Origin: a virus
DNA length: 64,000 nt
Direction: 5' to 3' (one strand)
Virus record (IMG/VR): IMGVR_UViG_3300024299_000011
Span: 1 to 64,000 of that record
The notes below the pieces were generated by a model. The model saw only the letters and a program-made list of their open reading frames with translations, did no database searches and was not told where the DNA came from. Positions 8,048 to 16,102 of the stretch are shown in pieces. A program made the position numbers and the translations under genes. The number at the start of each line of letters is the position of its first letter. The first letter of the stretch is position 1.

Positions 8048-9493
8048 GTGGATAATATTAAACTTAGAGAATATCAAAAAGAATCTATCATTGATATAGA
8101 AAAGAAATTCAAAGCTAACGATAAAGTAGTGCTATCTATATGCCCATCTGGAGGTAAAACGATTACTGCATTAAAATATGCTTTAGATAACAAACTTAAA
8201 ACATTAGTATTGGCACATGGGACTGGAGTTCTGAGAACTCAATGGGGTAGTGTTTTAGATTCTCACAACATAAAATGGTCAACCGATTTTACTGAAAATT
8301 TTACTGTAAATTTACCACAATCTTTATATAAAAAGAATAAGTTCCCCAAGATCGATCTATTGATTATAGACGAAGCCCATGAATTTTACTCAGCAAATAT
8401 GGTTAAAACTATTATTAAAAACCTAAAACCAAAGAAGATGCTACTGTTGACAGGAACCCCCTCGGTGTTCATAAAAAAAGGATACCCAATAACAATAATT
8501 CCTGCAGAAAAACTTATTAATGAAAATTATATAAATAATGTTTATTTTGGATTAGCATCTACCAGTGAGGATTTAAAAAATACAAGCTATAATAAAGATG
8601 GGGATGTCAAACGAAACATAAGATTTAAACAAACTAACAACACTCTGGATAGTTTAATGGAGTCTATACATGCCAGACTAAATGAAACTATGTATAAAGA
8701 CAAACCACTACTACAGATGAATTTACCTAGGATATTTAAAAAACTACATAAAACAATGATTGCCTGTAACAACATTAGACAAGCAGAAGAAGTTGGGTTA
8801 TATTTTAGTAAAAAAGGTATAAATAATGTAGTTAGTCATAATGATAATGATATAAATAGCGATAATATACAAGAGTTTCTATCTGATGACCTTGTTAAAG
8901 TGTTAGTGGTTGTAAATAGAGGAATTCTTGGATTCGATATGCCAGAACTTGTTAATATAGTAGACTTAACTTGTTCTAGGAATATAGACAGGATATATCA
9001 ATTATATGCTAGAGTAATGAGAAAGCATGATAAGTTTAATATGAAGTACTTTTTTAAAGTTATTCCAGAAAAGCAATCTGATTTATATAAATTTTATATG
9101 TCAGCTTCACTATGTTTATTGAGAAAAGATTTCATTGAAAAGTACAATGGAAAAAATATAAACGGGATGGAGCTCTGCGTTTTAAAAAAGAGAAAGTCTA
9201 AATCTAACACTAAAGACAGTAAGGTTAAATCAACTAAGACTGAGAAATATATTCCTATAGATGAGTTATTTCAAGGAGAGGTTGAATCTAGCAAATTACT
9301 TATAGATATTTATAATAAACAAAATAAGAAATATAATGAATACTCATATACAACTATAGGAAAGTTAAAAGAAGTTAATTTTGGAATAAAAAGATCTATA
9401 ACAAATGTACCAGAGTCCGTGGTAAAATGGCTAGTACAGGCTTCTGTGGATGATGTAATGCCAAAGCATTTAGAGGAGAGTATGTATGAGTAA
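8048..9493 (+). CDS. Superfamily 2 DEAH-box helicase
   Basis: A 481-residue ATP-dependent helicase. It has a Q-like REYQ segment, Walker A CPSGGKT, Walker B LLIIDEAH, motif III LLTGTPS, then the second RecA domain with motif V VNRGILGFDMPE and motif VI QLYARVMRKHDK. The C-terminal 100 residues are lysine-rich and outside the core. This is the size and layout of phage helicases such as UvsW-like enzymes that remodel branched DNA, although the exact role is inferred. It starts at GTG 8048 preceded by AAAAGGGA. Its transcript probably begins near 7938 and so carries the cloverleaf element in its leader. The stop overlaps the next gene. Confidence 0.88.
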   Translation: MDNIKLREYQKESIIDIEKKFKANDKVVLSICPSGGKTITALKYALDNKLKTLVLAHGTGVLRTQWGSVLDSHNIKWSTDFTENFTVNLPQSLYKKNKFPKIDLLIIDEAHEFYSANMVKTIIKNLKPKKMLLLTGTPSVFIKKGYPITIIPAEKLINENYINNVYFGLASTSEDLKNTSYNKDGDVKRNIRFKQTNNTLDSLMESIHARLNETMYKDKPLLQMNLPRIFKKLHKTMIACNNIRQAEEVGLYFSKKGINNVVSHNDNDINSDNIQEFLSDDLVKVLVVVNRGILGFDMPELVNIVDLTCSRNIDRIYQLYARVMRKHDKFNMKYFFKVIPEKQSDLYKFYMSASLCLLRKDFIEKYNGKNINGMELCVLKKRKSKSNTKDSKVKSTKTEKYIPIDELFQGEVESSKLLIDIYNKQNKKYNEYSYTTIGKLKEVNFGIKRSITNVPESVVKWLVQASVDDVMPKHLEESMYE

Positions 9494-9695
9494 AACACAA
9501 TACAACAGTTCACAGTTAGAATTAATCATGGAACAGCTTAAAAAAGAAGTGATCTATATCCAAAAAAGACGCGAAAATAACCAACCGTTGAAAATAGATA
9601 AAGAGGTTAGTGATTTTTCAAAAAATATTGATATAGTAAGTAATTTAGAAAATCAAATAAAGTCACTGAACGAATGGTTTTATAGTAATGACTAG
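9486..9695 (+). CDS. Small coiled-coil hypothetical protein
   Basis: A 69-residue helical protein (MSKTQYNSSQLELIMEQL...) with heptad-like Leu/Ile spacing. GAGGAG lies 7 bases before the ATG, and the first codons overlap the helicase stop by 8 bases, so it is probably co-translated with the helicase. No family recognised. Confidence 0.65.
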   Translation: MSKTQYNSSQLELIMEQLKKEVIYIQKRRENNQPLKIDKEVSDFSKNIDIVSNLENQIKSLNEWFYSND

Positions 9696-10266
9696 GGCTG
9701 AGTTAGAAAAAAACTACTTCAATATTTATAATAGGTTGAGAAGGGTTAATAAATTGTATTTAGATGAATTATTCCCATACTCATTATTATGGGACAAAAA
9801 AAGATGCATTGACGAAGCTAAAAAATATAAAACAAAAACAGACTTTTATAAAGGAGCCCGTTCTGCATATAACGCAGCAAAGAAATTGGGTATTTTTGAT
9901 AACTGCTGTCAGCATATGAATAGTGCGCAAAAATCCCATGGATACTGGTCTTTAGATAGATGCAAAGGTGAATCATCAAAGTATAAAACTAGAGGAAGTT
10001 GGTATAGTAGCGGATGTGTTGGGTATAGTGTTGCTATTAAAAATAAATGGATTGATACCTGCTGTAAACACATGAAAAAATCACAATCAGCAAAAAAAAC
10101 AGTATTAAATGTAGATACTGGTGAGGTCTTTAAATCTGTTACAGCAGCTAAGATAGCTTATGGATCAAACGTAACTTCGGCGCTAAGAAAAAGACAAAAA
10201 ACAGCAGGCGGCTACCGCTGGGCTTATTGTGATGAAAACGGAAACATACTAAAGGAGAAAAAGTGA
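9688..10266 (+). CDS. Homing-endonuclease-type DNA-binding protein lacking a nuclease domain
   Basis: A 192-residue protein made of DNA-binding modules that usually accompany phage homing endonucleases. Two similar units of about 42 residues are visible: KRCIDEAKKYKTKTDFY...CCQHM and DRCKGESSKYKTRGSWY...CCKHM. They are followed by a NUMOD1-like unit (VLNVDTGEVFKSVTAAKIAY...GGYRWAY). No HNH, GIY-YIG or LAGLIDADG catalytic motif is present. It may be a remnant whose nuclease was lost, or a repurposed regulator. It overlaps the upstream gene by 8 bases and has little SD. Identification of the repeats is fairly firm; the function is not. Confidence 0.75.
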   Translation: MTRAELEKNYFNIYNRLRRVNKLYLDELFPYSLLWDKKRCIDEAKKYKTKTDFYKGARSAYNAAKKLGIFDNCCQHMNSAQKSHGYWSLDRCKGESSKYKTRGSWYSSGCVGYSVAIKNKWIDTCCKHMKKSQSAKKTVLNVDTGEVFKSVTAAKIAYGSNVTSALRKRQKTAGGYRWAYCDENGNILKEKK

Positions 10267-10520
10267 GTTTATTAGAAATTACATTAATAGGAGTTATAGG
10301 TCTTTTATGCTTAGTAAAAGTCGGTATATACGTTAATAAACTAATCAAGATGATTAGATTTAATAACTTAACTGCAATTTCGGCAAACGCGGGAGTTACT
10401 GACTTGATATATTATGTAAATAAAGAAAATAAAGATATAAATTATAGAGTAGATAACCTTATCGATGATATTAGAGAAATCAAAAATGAAGGTAAGGTCG
10501 ATGATACTACCAAAATATAA
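10263..10520 (+). CDS. Small single-pass membrane protein
   Basis: An 85-residue protein with one N-terminal membrane segment (LLEITLIGVIGLLCLVKVGIY) and a charged, helical, probably cytoplasmic tail. It starts at GTG 10263 behind AAGGAG and overlaps the upstream stop (GTGA). No family recognised. Confidence 0.65.
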   Translation: MSLLEITLIGVIGLLCLVKVGIYVNKLIKMIRFNNLTAISANAGVTDLIYYVNKENKDINYRVDNLIDDIREIKNEGKVDDTTKI

Positions 10521-10779
10521 CGACATTATAAAACATGAGAGATTTACTGACGTTGCTATACAGATATCAAAACCAGTATATGTTACAGATTCGGGAAAGC
10601 TAAAGATCAGAGGTAACTGGCTTAATACTGGTAATCCATCTTTTGTCATAGGCTCGATGAGGAATATGGTCGGAAAGTCAACATTGATAATACTTCCTGA
10701 TGAGATTGAGAAATGGAGCATATGTTTAGATCCAGATGCTACGCATTTGAAAGGAACTAAGTGGGGGAGTTTGAAATGA
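10501..10779 (+). CDS. Hypothetical protein preceding thyX
   Basis: A 92-residue protein from ATG 10501. The frame extends upstream to 10465, but that would overlap the previous gene by 56 bases. ATG 10501, with AAGG nearby and a 20-base overlap, is more likely. The sequence is beta-rich (VAIQISKPVYVTDSGKLKIR). It ends with an ATGA overlap into thyX, suggesting coupling. No domain recognised. Confidence 0.6.
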   Translation: MILPKYNDIIKHERFTDVAIQISKPVYVTDSGKLKIRGNWLNTGNPSFVIGSMRNMVGKSTLIILPDEIEKWSICLDPDATHLKGTKWGSLK

Positions 10780-12563
10780 AGGTTGAATTGATAGCAATGA
10801 CAAAAGTTGTAAATGAGAAATTACTTAAAGAACTAAAAAGTAATTCTCCAGCAGAATTAATAATGTATTGCGCTAGGGTATCTAATCCAAACGACCAGAC
10901 ATCCGGTAATACTAAATTATTAGAGTATTGCGCAAAACACAACCACTGGTCAGTATTTCAAATGAGTAATATGGTAGTTGAGATTGAAACAAGTAGAGCA
11001 ATAGCACAACAAATACTCAGACATTCTAGTTTTGATTTTCAAGAATTTTGTATGTCCGGAGATACTGAAGTTTATTTTGACTTACCTAACGCAATTAAAA
11101 AAGGTAAAAGAAGTTTAAGTAGAATGAAACTTAAAGATTTATATAGAAAATGGTCAGAAGGAGCCCTTCCTATAAAACACAGATACAGCGGTAAGATGCA
11201 AAAAATGGAGATGAAAAGCCGGATACGTAGTATGTTTGTTAGGGTATATGACGAAAAAACAAAGAAATTATCTCATGCCCACATAAAAGAGGTATTTAAA
11301 ACTGGCGTAAAAGATTTATTTGAAGTAGAATTAGAAAATGGAAAAAAGATTAAATGCACTAAAGAACATAAAGTACTCACTCAGTCTGGGTTCAAATCAT
11401 TAGAAGATGAATTTGGATTACAGTTAATTAATAATATTGCAGTAATAGAAAAAAATGGATTTATAGGATGTAATGGAATTCCTCTACACCAAAGTTATAC
11501 TTTTCTTAAAGAACAAAAGGAAATTCACTTAAAAACCGGAAATGGAGTTCAGGGGATTGCTGACGTATGTAACGTGTCCTATCATACAATAAGAAAGTGG
11601 CTTAAAATTCATAAACTACAATTCTCTAAACAAGAAACAGCAGACATGACAACTATAAACGGCGGGGTTTGGAATAAAGGAAAGTCTGGATACTCTTGGG
11701 GAAATCACAGTAAAGAAACCAGAGAAATAATGTCCAAAAAAGCAAGAAAAGGAAAAGACTCTAATTTTTGGAAGGGTGGAGTAACTAAAGAAAGGCAAAA
11801 AATACAAGCAGACATAAATAAGTATAGAATTGACATAATTAAAGATTATGGAGGTAAATGTGGGTTATGTGATAAAAAACTAAAAGGACAAACAGACTTA
11901 CATCACATTATCCCAGTTAGCGATGATATGTCATTATCTAGAGAATATTCTAATTTAATGCCAACTCATAGAAGATGCCACATGAAGCACCACAGTAAAG
12001 CTGGGGATTTGAAAAGGTGGAAAGAAGGTTCGAAAGGAAATACACTAACAGTTAATTGGGCTAAGATTAAAAAAGTTAAGTATTTAGGAAAAGAGATGAC
12101 ATACGATTTAGAAATAGATCACCCAAGTCATAATTACGTCGCAGACGGAGTTATAGTACATAATTCACAAAGATATAAAGAGATATCAGCGCTTGATGAC
12201 TCTTTTGAGATATATGGAGCACGGAGTCAAGATAAGAATAACAGACAAAATAGTATAGATAATATGTCAGATGACGATCGTTTATGGTTTGAGGCAGCTC
12301 AGTTGGACATACAACAAGAATCTGTGGATAAGTATGAAGAGGCGCTATCTAGAGGGGTCGCCAAAGAACAAGCCAGATTCCTGCTACCATTGAACGTTAA
12401 AACAAAACTATATATGAATGGGTCAATCAGATCTTGGATACACTATCTAATGGTTAGATGTAGACCAGAAACCCAGCTAGAACATAGAGAAATTGCTAAT
12501 GAGATAAGGTGTATATTAATAAAAGAGTTTCCAGAACTAAAAGAAACTTTAGATTTTACTTGA
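10776..12563 (+). CDS. thyX: Flavin-dependent thymidylate synthase, intein-containing
   Basis: ThyX makes dTMP from dUMP using FAD and methylene-tetrahydrofolate. The extein reads AELIMYCARVSNP, HWSVFQM, AIAQQILRHSS FDFQEF joined after splicing to SQRYKEI, and LPLNVKTKLYMNG with RSWIHYLMVRC near the end. The ThyX motif (RHRxxSxxxxSxRY type) is thus RHSSFDFQEFSQRY, with Ser in place of the third Arg. The 595-codon frame contains a 372-residue intein splitting that motif, leaving an extein of about 223 residues, which is normal for ThyX. ATG 10776 is preferred over GTG 10761 because GGGGGAG lies 6 bases upstream. It works with Dut and NrdJ in dNTP supply. A promoter for the next genes overlaps its stop. 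Confidence 0.95.
   Translation: MKVELIAMTKVVNEKLLKELKSNSPAELIMYCARVSNPNDQTSGNTKLLEYCAKHNHWSVFQMSNMVVEIETSRAIAQQILRHSSFDFQEFCMSGDTEVYFDLPNAIKKGKRSLSRMKLKDLYRKWSEGALPIKHRYSGKMQKMEMKSRIRSMFVRVYDEKTKKLSHAHIKEVFKTGVKDLFEVELENGKKIKCTKEHKVLTQSGFKSLEDEFGLQLINNIAVIEKNGFIGCNGIPLHQSYTFLKEQKEIHLKTGNGVQGIADVCNVSYHTIRKWLKIHKLQFSKQETADMTTINGGVWNKGKSGYSWGNHSKETREIMSKKARKGKDSNFWKGGVTKERQKIQADINKYRIDIIKDYGGKCGLCDKKLKGQTDLHHIIPVSDDMSLSREYSNLMPTHRRCHMKHHSKAGDLKRWKEGSKGNTLTVNWAKIKKVKYLGKEMTYDLEIDHPSHNYVADGVIVHNSQRYKEISALDDSFEIYGARSQDKNNRQNSIDNMSDDDRLWFEAAQLDIQQESVDKYEEALSRGVAKEQARFLLPLNVKTKLYMNGSIRSWIHYLMVRCRPETQLEHREIANEIRCILIKEFPELKETLDFT
11049..12164 (+). mobile_element. Intein with HNH endonuclease in thyX
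   Basis: A 372-residue in-frame insertion beginning CMSGDTEVYF (Cys1, block A) and ending SHNYVADGVIVHN with Ser as +1 residue, which are canonical splicing ends. Block B is CTKEHKV. The centre carries a helix-turn-helix-like stretch (GIADVCNVSYHTIRKW), a NUMOD3-like unit (HSKETREIMSKKA) and an HNH nuclease with a CGLC zinc knuckle, DLHHIIPV, NLMPTH and RRCHMKHH. All catalytic positions look present, so both splicing and homing may be active. The nuclease class differs from the LAGLIDADG type in the nrdJ intein. Confidence 0.93.
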
Positions 12564-12587
12564 CAAATTCGGATATTCTGCTAAAAT
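12560..12587 (+). promoter_or_regulatory. Sigma70-like promoter for the dut gene group
   Basis: TTGACA (12560-12565), a 16-base spacer and TAAAAT (12582-12587) overlap the thyX stop. The predicted start near 12594 leaves a 17-base leader containing AAAGGAG before ATG 12611. Confidence 0.7.
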
Positions 12588-12610
12588 ATTATTAAACAAA
12601 GGAGATTAGT

Positions 12611-12808
12611 ATGAAATATAGAATAGGGGATTTAGTTAAATATAAATTTAATATGGGCGATGGAGATATTGGGTTAGGTTTCGGATTAATAAGAGAAATA
12701 AGTGAAGTGGAAACTATTAACGGAACAGTTAAAACTTATAGTACATCATCAGATAGATGTATACTTAGGAAAGATATAATTGGTAAGTTTGAAGAAGTCA
12801 AGGAGTAG
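12611..12808 (+). CDS. Small hypothetical protein
   Basis: A 65-residue protein (MKYRIGDLVKYKFNMGDGDI...) with a beta-rich pattern in which GDLVKYKF and a later ILRKDIIGKF resemble the small barrel proteins phages often encode. It is the first gene after the promoter at 12560 and has AAAGGAG before its ATG. No specific function recognised. Confidence 0.7.
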   Translation: MKYRIGDLVKYKFNMGDGDIGLGFGLIREISEVETINGTVKTYSTSSDRCILRKDIIGKFEEVKE

Positions 12809-12810
12809 TT

Positions 12811-13419
12811 ATGAACTTAAAATGGATAATTAACGGAATGAAGAACGCCAATCCAGATGAGGCTATTGCTTTTCACCTAAAAGCTTTGCCTATATTTATT
12901 ATAGTTTGTCTGGCTTTTTACTTAACAGGTTGTGGTAGCAATCAAGTACAAGGCACAACGATAGTTGAAGTACCTAAGATTATAGAGACCACTATAACAG
13001 AAGATACGATACAAGGTACATATTTCTTTGTAGAAGAGTCTAGTGGAGAGATTAGCGGAGCATTAGGCATTACTGTTGATTTTCTTGGCAGGATTGATGT
13101 TGAAGAAGTTGAGCAGTTTAGATCTACTAATTTTAATAGTACTTTCGGACTTCACCCAAGGATTTCATTTTCAAATATAACACAAAGAGATGATGATACT
13201 GTAATATATGCAGGAGATGTTACTTATACTGCAGCTCATGATTTAGAGTCAGACGGGTCGACTACGAACTTATCGGCAGGAAGGCACTATACTGTATATA
13301 CTTTATCATTTGATGAAAACGATGCGCTTGTATTGACAATACAGATACACTCAGGCAGTACAATATCTTCCGGTGGTATAAATAGTATTATAATAGAACG
13401 AGAATTTAAGGAGTTATAA
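12811..13419 (+). CDS. Predicted lipoprotein
   Basis: A 202-residue exported protein. A hydrophobic segment (IFIIVCLAFYL) ends in the lipobox LTGC around residue 41, so lipidation at that Cys and anchoring to a membrane are expected. The n-region is unusually long (about 25 residues); ATG 12838 is an alternative start, but AAGGAG lies close to ATG 12811. The mature part is beta-rich with Thr/Ser-rich strands and has no domain I recognise. Phage lipoproteins may block superinfection or act in lysis, but nothing here decides. It overlaps dut by one base (TAATG). Confidence 0.75.
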   Translation: MNLKWIINGMKNANPDEAIAFHLKALPIFIIVCLAFYLTGCGSNQVQGTTIVEVPKIIETTITEDTIQGTYFFVEESSGEISGALGITVDFLGRIDVEEVEQFRSTNFNSTFGLHPRISFSNITQRDDDTVIYAGDVTYTAAHDLESDGSTTNLSAGRHYTVYTLSFDENDALVLTIQIHSGSTISSGGINSIIIEREFKEL

Positions 13420-13856
13420 TGGAAATCAAAGTAAAGAAACTAAATAAAGAGGCTAAGTTACCTTTTAAAGCAACAGACGGATCAGCCGGGTTTGATTTAT
13501 TTGCTGTCACAGAAAAAGTAAGAATGGAATTAACTGGCCCAGTTGTTGAGTATGATACCGGATTAAGTTTCGAAGTACCTAAAGGTCATGTAGGGTTATT
13601 ATTTCCTAGATCTAGCGTAACAACTAAGACCACATTAATGTTGGGTTGCTCTATAGGTGTTTTAGATAGCGATTTTCGCGGGTCTGTAAAATTCCAATTT
13701 AGACAAGTAAATCCTGCAGCAAGAAAGATCTATAATGTTGGAGACAGGATTGGTCAAATAGTTGTGTTACCTATACCTACTCTAAACTTTGTCGAAGTTG
13801 ATGAATTAAGTGACACTATCAGAGGGGAGTCTGGTTTCGGAAGCACTGGAGAATGA
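13419..13856 (+). CDS. dut: dUTP diphosphatase (dUTPase)
   Basis: A 145-residue trimeric-type dUTPase that hydrolyses dUTP to dUMP, supplying ThyX and keeping uracil out of DNA. All five family motifs are visible: DGSAGFDL, PRSS, GVLDSDFRG, GDRIGQIVV and the flexible C-terminal RGESGFGSTG. The catalytic Asp is in motif 3. The length is typical. Its stop overlaps the next small gene (ATGA). Confidence 0.96.
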   Translation: MEIKVKKLNKEAKLPFKATDGSAGFDLFAVTEKVRMELTGPVVEYDTGLSFEVPKGHVGLLFPRSSVTTKTTLMLGCSIGVLDSDFRGSVKFQFRQVNPAARKIYNVGDRIGQIVVLPIPTLNFVEVDELSDTIRGESGFGSTGE

Positions 13857-13975
13857 GATCATTTATCTCTACAGTAATTTTAACTGCATCAGAAATCCAT
13901 ACAGTAGACCTAATTCTTATTGTTATATTGATAATTATAGGAGTAGCCGCACATCTAGATAAAAGGAAATACTGA
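13853..13975 (+). CDS. Tiny single-pass membrane protein
   Basis: A 40-residue peptide (MRSFISTVILTASEIHTVDL...) with one strong hydrophobic segment (LILIVILIIIGVAA) and a basic end, HLDKRKY. The ATG overlaps the dut stop. A GGAG is very close upstream. The composition favours a real gene, but it is short. Confidence 0.55.
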   Translation: MRSFISTVILTASEIHTVDLILIVILIIIGVAAHLDKRKY

Positions 13976-13976
13976 C

Positions 13977-14255
13977 TTGAGCAAAACTAAGAATAAAGAA
14001 CATAAGCCAGATGAGCATTTAAAAGGTTTAATTAAAAAACTTAGGAGCGAGAATAAACAATTAAGGCAGAGGTTGAAGCAAATTGAGAATAAGTCACACT
14101 TCTACGAACATATAGCAGATGAAGTTGTAGAAGATATAACAGTTGGTGACGCCTGTACTTTCTGTGGAAAAGGGAATTTACAGACGATAGACCTCAAGTT
14201 TTTGTCTCTAATTAAATGTGATATTTGTGATTTTAGTGAAAGAGTTAAAAAATGA
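13977..14255 (+). CDS. Coiled-coil protein with zinc ribbon
   Basis: A 92-residue protein starting at TTG 13977 with AGGAAA upstream. The N-terminal half is a strongly charged coiled coil (LIKKLRSENKQLRQRLKQIE). The C-terminal half has two CxxC knuckles (CTFCGKG and CDICDF), as in a zinc ribbon. This suggests a small nucleic-acid-binding or regulatory factor. The stop overlaps the following HNH gene. Confidence 0.7.
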   Translation: MSKTKNKEHKPDEHLKGLIKKLRSENKQLRQRLKQIENKSHFYEHIADEVVEDITVGDACTFCGKGNLQTIDLKFLSLIKCDICDFSERVKK

Positions 14256-14662
14256 CAACAAAGAGAAAACCTAATAGAAAATCCTGGATTACATCTCAAT
14301 TAAGGAGACTATCCCTCAGATGGCCTCCTAGAGGCAAGGCGCTTAAAGAAGGTAGAAGAGAACTCCCTAGAAAGATAAAGAAAGACGGAACTCCTTTTAA
14401 GAAGCCCAATTTTGAATATCAATGCAACGCTTGTAAAGAGTGGTTTAAAAGTTCAGACATACAGCTCGATCACATCGAACCTATCGTAGACCCAAAGGCT
14501 GATACTGTGTTATCTGAAGAAGAGTTTATTGGTAAATTCGCTATAGGATTATTATGTTATGAAGAAGGGTACCAGCGGCTCTGCGAACCCTGCCACGATA
14601 CCAAAACCAGGAATGAAAATAATATAAGATTTAGTGTAAAAAAACTTGACACTAGTGACTAA
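14252..14662 (+). CDS. HNH endonuclease
   Basis: A 136-residue protein with a basic N-terminus (MTTKRKPNRKSWITSQLRRL). It has an HNH core made of CNACKEWF, IQLDHIEPI, a Leu/Cys segment LLCYEE and LCEPCHDTKT. The two CxxC pairs should bind structural zinc and the DHIEP histidine is the general base. There are no NUMOD repeats, so it may be a working phage nuclease rather than a homing enzyme. A promoter for the next gene lies over its 3' end. Confidence 0.85.
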   Translation: MTTKRKPNRKSWITSQLRRLSLRWPPRGKALKEGRRELPRKIKKDGTPFKKPNFEYQCNACKEWFKSSDIQLDHIEPIVDPKADTVLSEEEFIGKFAIGLLCYEEGYQRLCEPCHDTKTRNENNIRFSVKKLDTSD

Positions 14663-14674
14663 ATAATATACAAT
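14646..14674 (+). promoter_or_regulatory. Strong sigma70-like promoter
   Basis: TTGACA (14646-14651), 17 bases, TACAAT (14669-14674). The predicted start near 14681 gives a 23-base leader with AATAGGAG before ATG 14704. The -35 box lies inside the end of the HNH gene. Confidence 0.75.
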
Positions 14675-14703
14675 ATAAGAAATACGTCTAAATAGGAGAC
14701 CTA

Positions 14704-15036
14704 ATGAAAAGTATTAATGATATAAATGAGGCAGGAGATGACCTAGCTTTAGTTCCAGCAGCTGAGCTTAGGGATATGACTATAACCGAAGAAGAGATGT
14801 ATACTAGGGATAAGTCTAGTTTATTACAATCGTTGATGTCCACTATGGTATCTAAGGCAAACAATAACGGAGTATTTGGGTACAGCGCTAGCGTAAATCC
14901 AAAGATAGACCGGAAGTTACTATCAGAAATTAAAGATCAGTTTTCAGAATTAGGGTATAGTGTTGAAGTAGAAGAAGTTAAAACCCCAACTCTAGGAGAA
15001 CAGGTTGTCCTTCATATTTCATGGGAGAAAAAGTAA
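14704..15036 (+). CDS. Hypothetical protein
   Basis: A 110-residue acidic protein (MKSINDINEAGDDLALVPAA...) with a helical N-terminal half and a strand-rich C-terminal half (YSVEVEEV, VVLHISWE). It is the first gene after the promoter at 14646, with AGGAG 5 bases before the ATG. Small phage proteins of this layout are common near nucleotide genes, but I recognise no family. Confidence 0.7.
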   Translation: MKSINDINEAGDDLALVPAAELRDMTITEEEMYTRDKSSLLQSLMSTMVSKANNNGVFGYSASVNPKIDRKLLSEIKDQFSELGYSVEVEEVKTPTLGEQVVLHISWEKK

Positions 15037-15257
15037 TGTATTTAGTTGACCCTAAAAATGATTTAAAATCAGTTTCTCTGACGTTCTTAGTTGTATCTTA
15101 TATATTACTAGTTATAGCATCTGTATTACAAGCAGGAGAGTTAATCAAATCTGTTGGTTATTTACCTGAGTTATTTTATGCATGTTCTGCTTTATATTTT
15201 GGACGAAGAGTTAAAGTTGGATCAAAAACCTTTTCATCAGAGCCGGAGAAATCATGA
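15036..15257 (+). CDS. Small two-pass membrane protein
   Basis: A 73-residue protein from ATG 15036, which overlaps the previous stop (TAATG). GGGAG lies about 9 bases upstream, so this start is preferred over ATG/TTG candidates at 15021. Two hydrophobic stretches (LTFLVVSYILLVIASVL and LFYACSALYFG) are followed by a basic tail. No family recognised. It directly precedes the exported protease. Confidence 0.6.
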   Translation: MYLVDPKNDLKSVSLTFLVVSYILLVIASVLQAGELIKSVGYLPELFYACSALYFGRRVKVGSKTFSSEPEKS

Positions 15258-16102
15258 GAGTAATAATAACATTAATATTATTTATGGCAGCGACTATAAC
15301 CCAAGCAGCATTCAACCCAAAGACCAACGCAGACTTTTATGACACATCAGTTCGTGTATATAATTTGGAAATGAATAGCGGCGGAACCGGGTCAATCTTT
15401 AGGTCATACAAAAACGCAAGTCATATCCTGACTAATAAGCATGTATGTGCTTTAATAAAGCCAGGTGGTTACGTTAACTATAAAAATAAAGATTACATCA
15501 TCACTCACTATAAAGAATATAAGAGACATGACTTATGTCTGGTTCGTATAAACAAGGGACTAAAGATTAGCTTGAATATATCTCAAACTATATCTAAGGT
15601 ATCTCAAACTGTATATGTTTCAGGACATCCTAACTTATTACCTCATATTGTAACTAAGGGACATATATCTGATAATATGGATATCCAAATAATTACAGGT
15701 AATAGACCTTGTAATAAAAAAGAGATCATAGAAGATCCAGCAAGATGTTCATTCTTTGGAGGAATGCCCATCATAGAAGTATCAGAAAGCACTGTTGTAT
15801 CTAACTTAATTAAGCCAGGAAGTTCTGGTAGTGCTGTGTTTAATTCTGCAGGAGAGTTAGTTGGAGTTGTTTATGCTGGTAGCGGTAGAGGCTTTAGCCA
15901 CGGATTCATTGTACCTCATATATATCTACTATACTTTGTTCAAAATGCACATAGACAATCTTGGGTTAGAGTTGGGTTAAAGTCTAAAACTAAAGGATCT
16001 AATAGTTCTATTTTTAATTATGAAAACTGTACTGGGATTATCACTAAACCAATTAAAACTATATGTGATAGCATTCAAGACAACTTAATCTGGAGAAAAT
16101 AA
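15254..16102 (+). CDS. Exported trypsin-like serine protease
   Basis: A 282-residue protein with a signal peptide (MRVIITLILFMAATITQA, cleavage after QA). It has a chymotrypsin-fold triad: His in ILTNKHVC, Asp in KRHDLCLV and Ser in KPGSSGSAVF. The GELVGVV strand after the Ser is typical of S1/S46-like bacterial proteases. Several Cys residues (for example HVCAL, RPCNKK, RCSFF and ENCTG, ICDS) could form disulfides, fitting a periplasmic or extracellular location. Substrate is unknown. It is one of three exported protease-like proteins in this genome and has AGGAG-like SD just before the ATG. The role (lysis, receptor processing or defence) is open. Confidence 0.87.
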   Translation: MRVIITLILFMAATITQAAFNPKTNADFYDTSVRVYNLEMNSGGTGSIFRSYKNASHILTNKHVCALIKPGGYVNYKNKDYIITHYKEYKRHDLCLVRINKGLKISLNISQTISKVSQTVYVSGHPNLLPHIVTKGHISDNMDIQIITGNRPCNKKEIIEDPARCSFFGGMPIIEVSESTVVSNLIKPGSSGSAVFNSAGELVGVVYAGSGRGFSHGFIVPHIYLLYFVQNAHRQSWVRVGLKSKTKGSNSSIFNYENCTGIITKPIKTICDSIQDNLIWRK

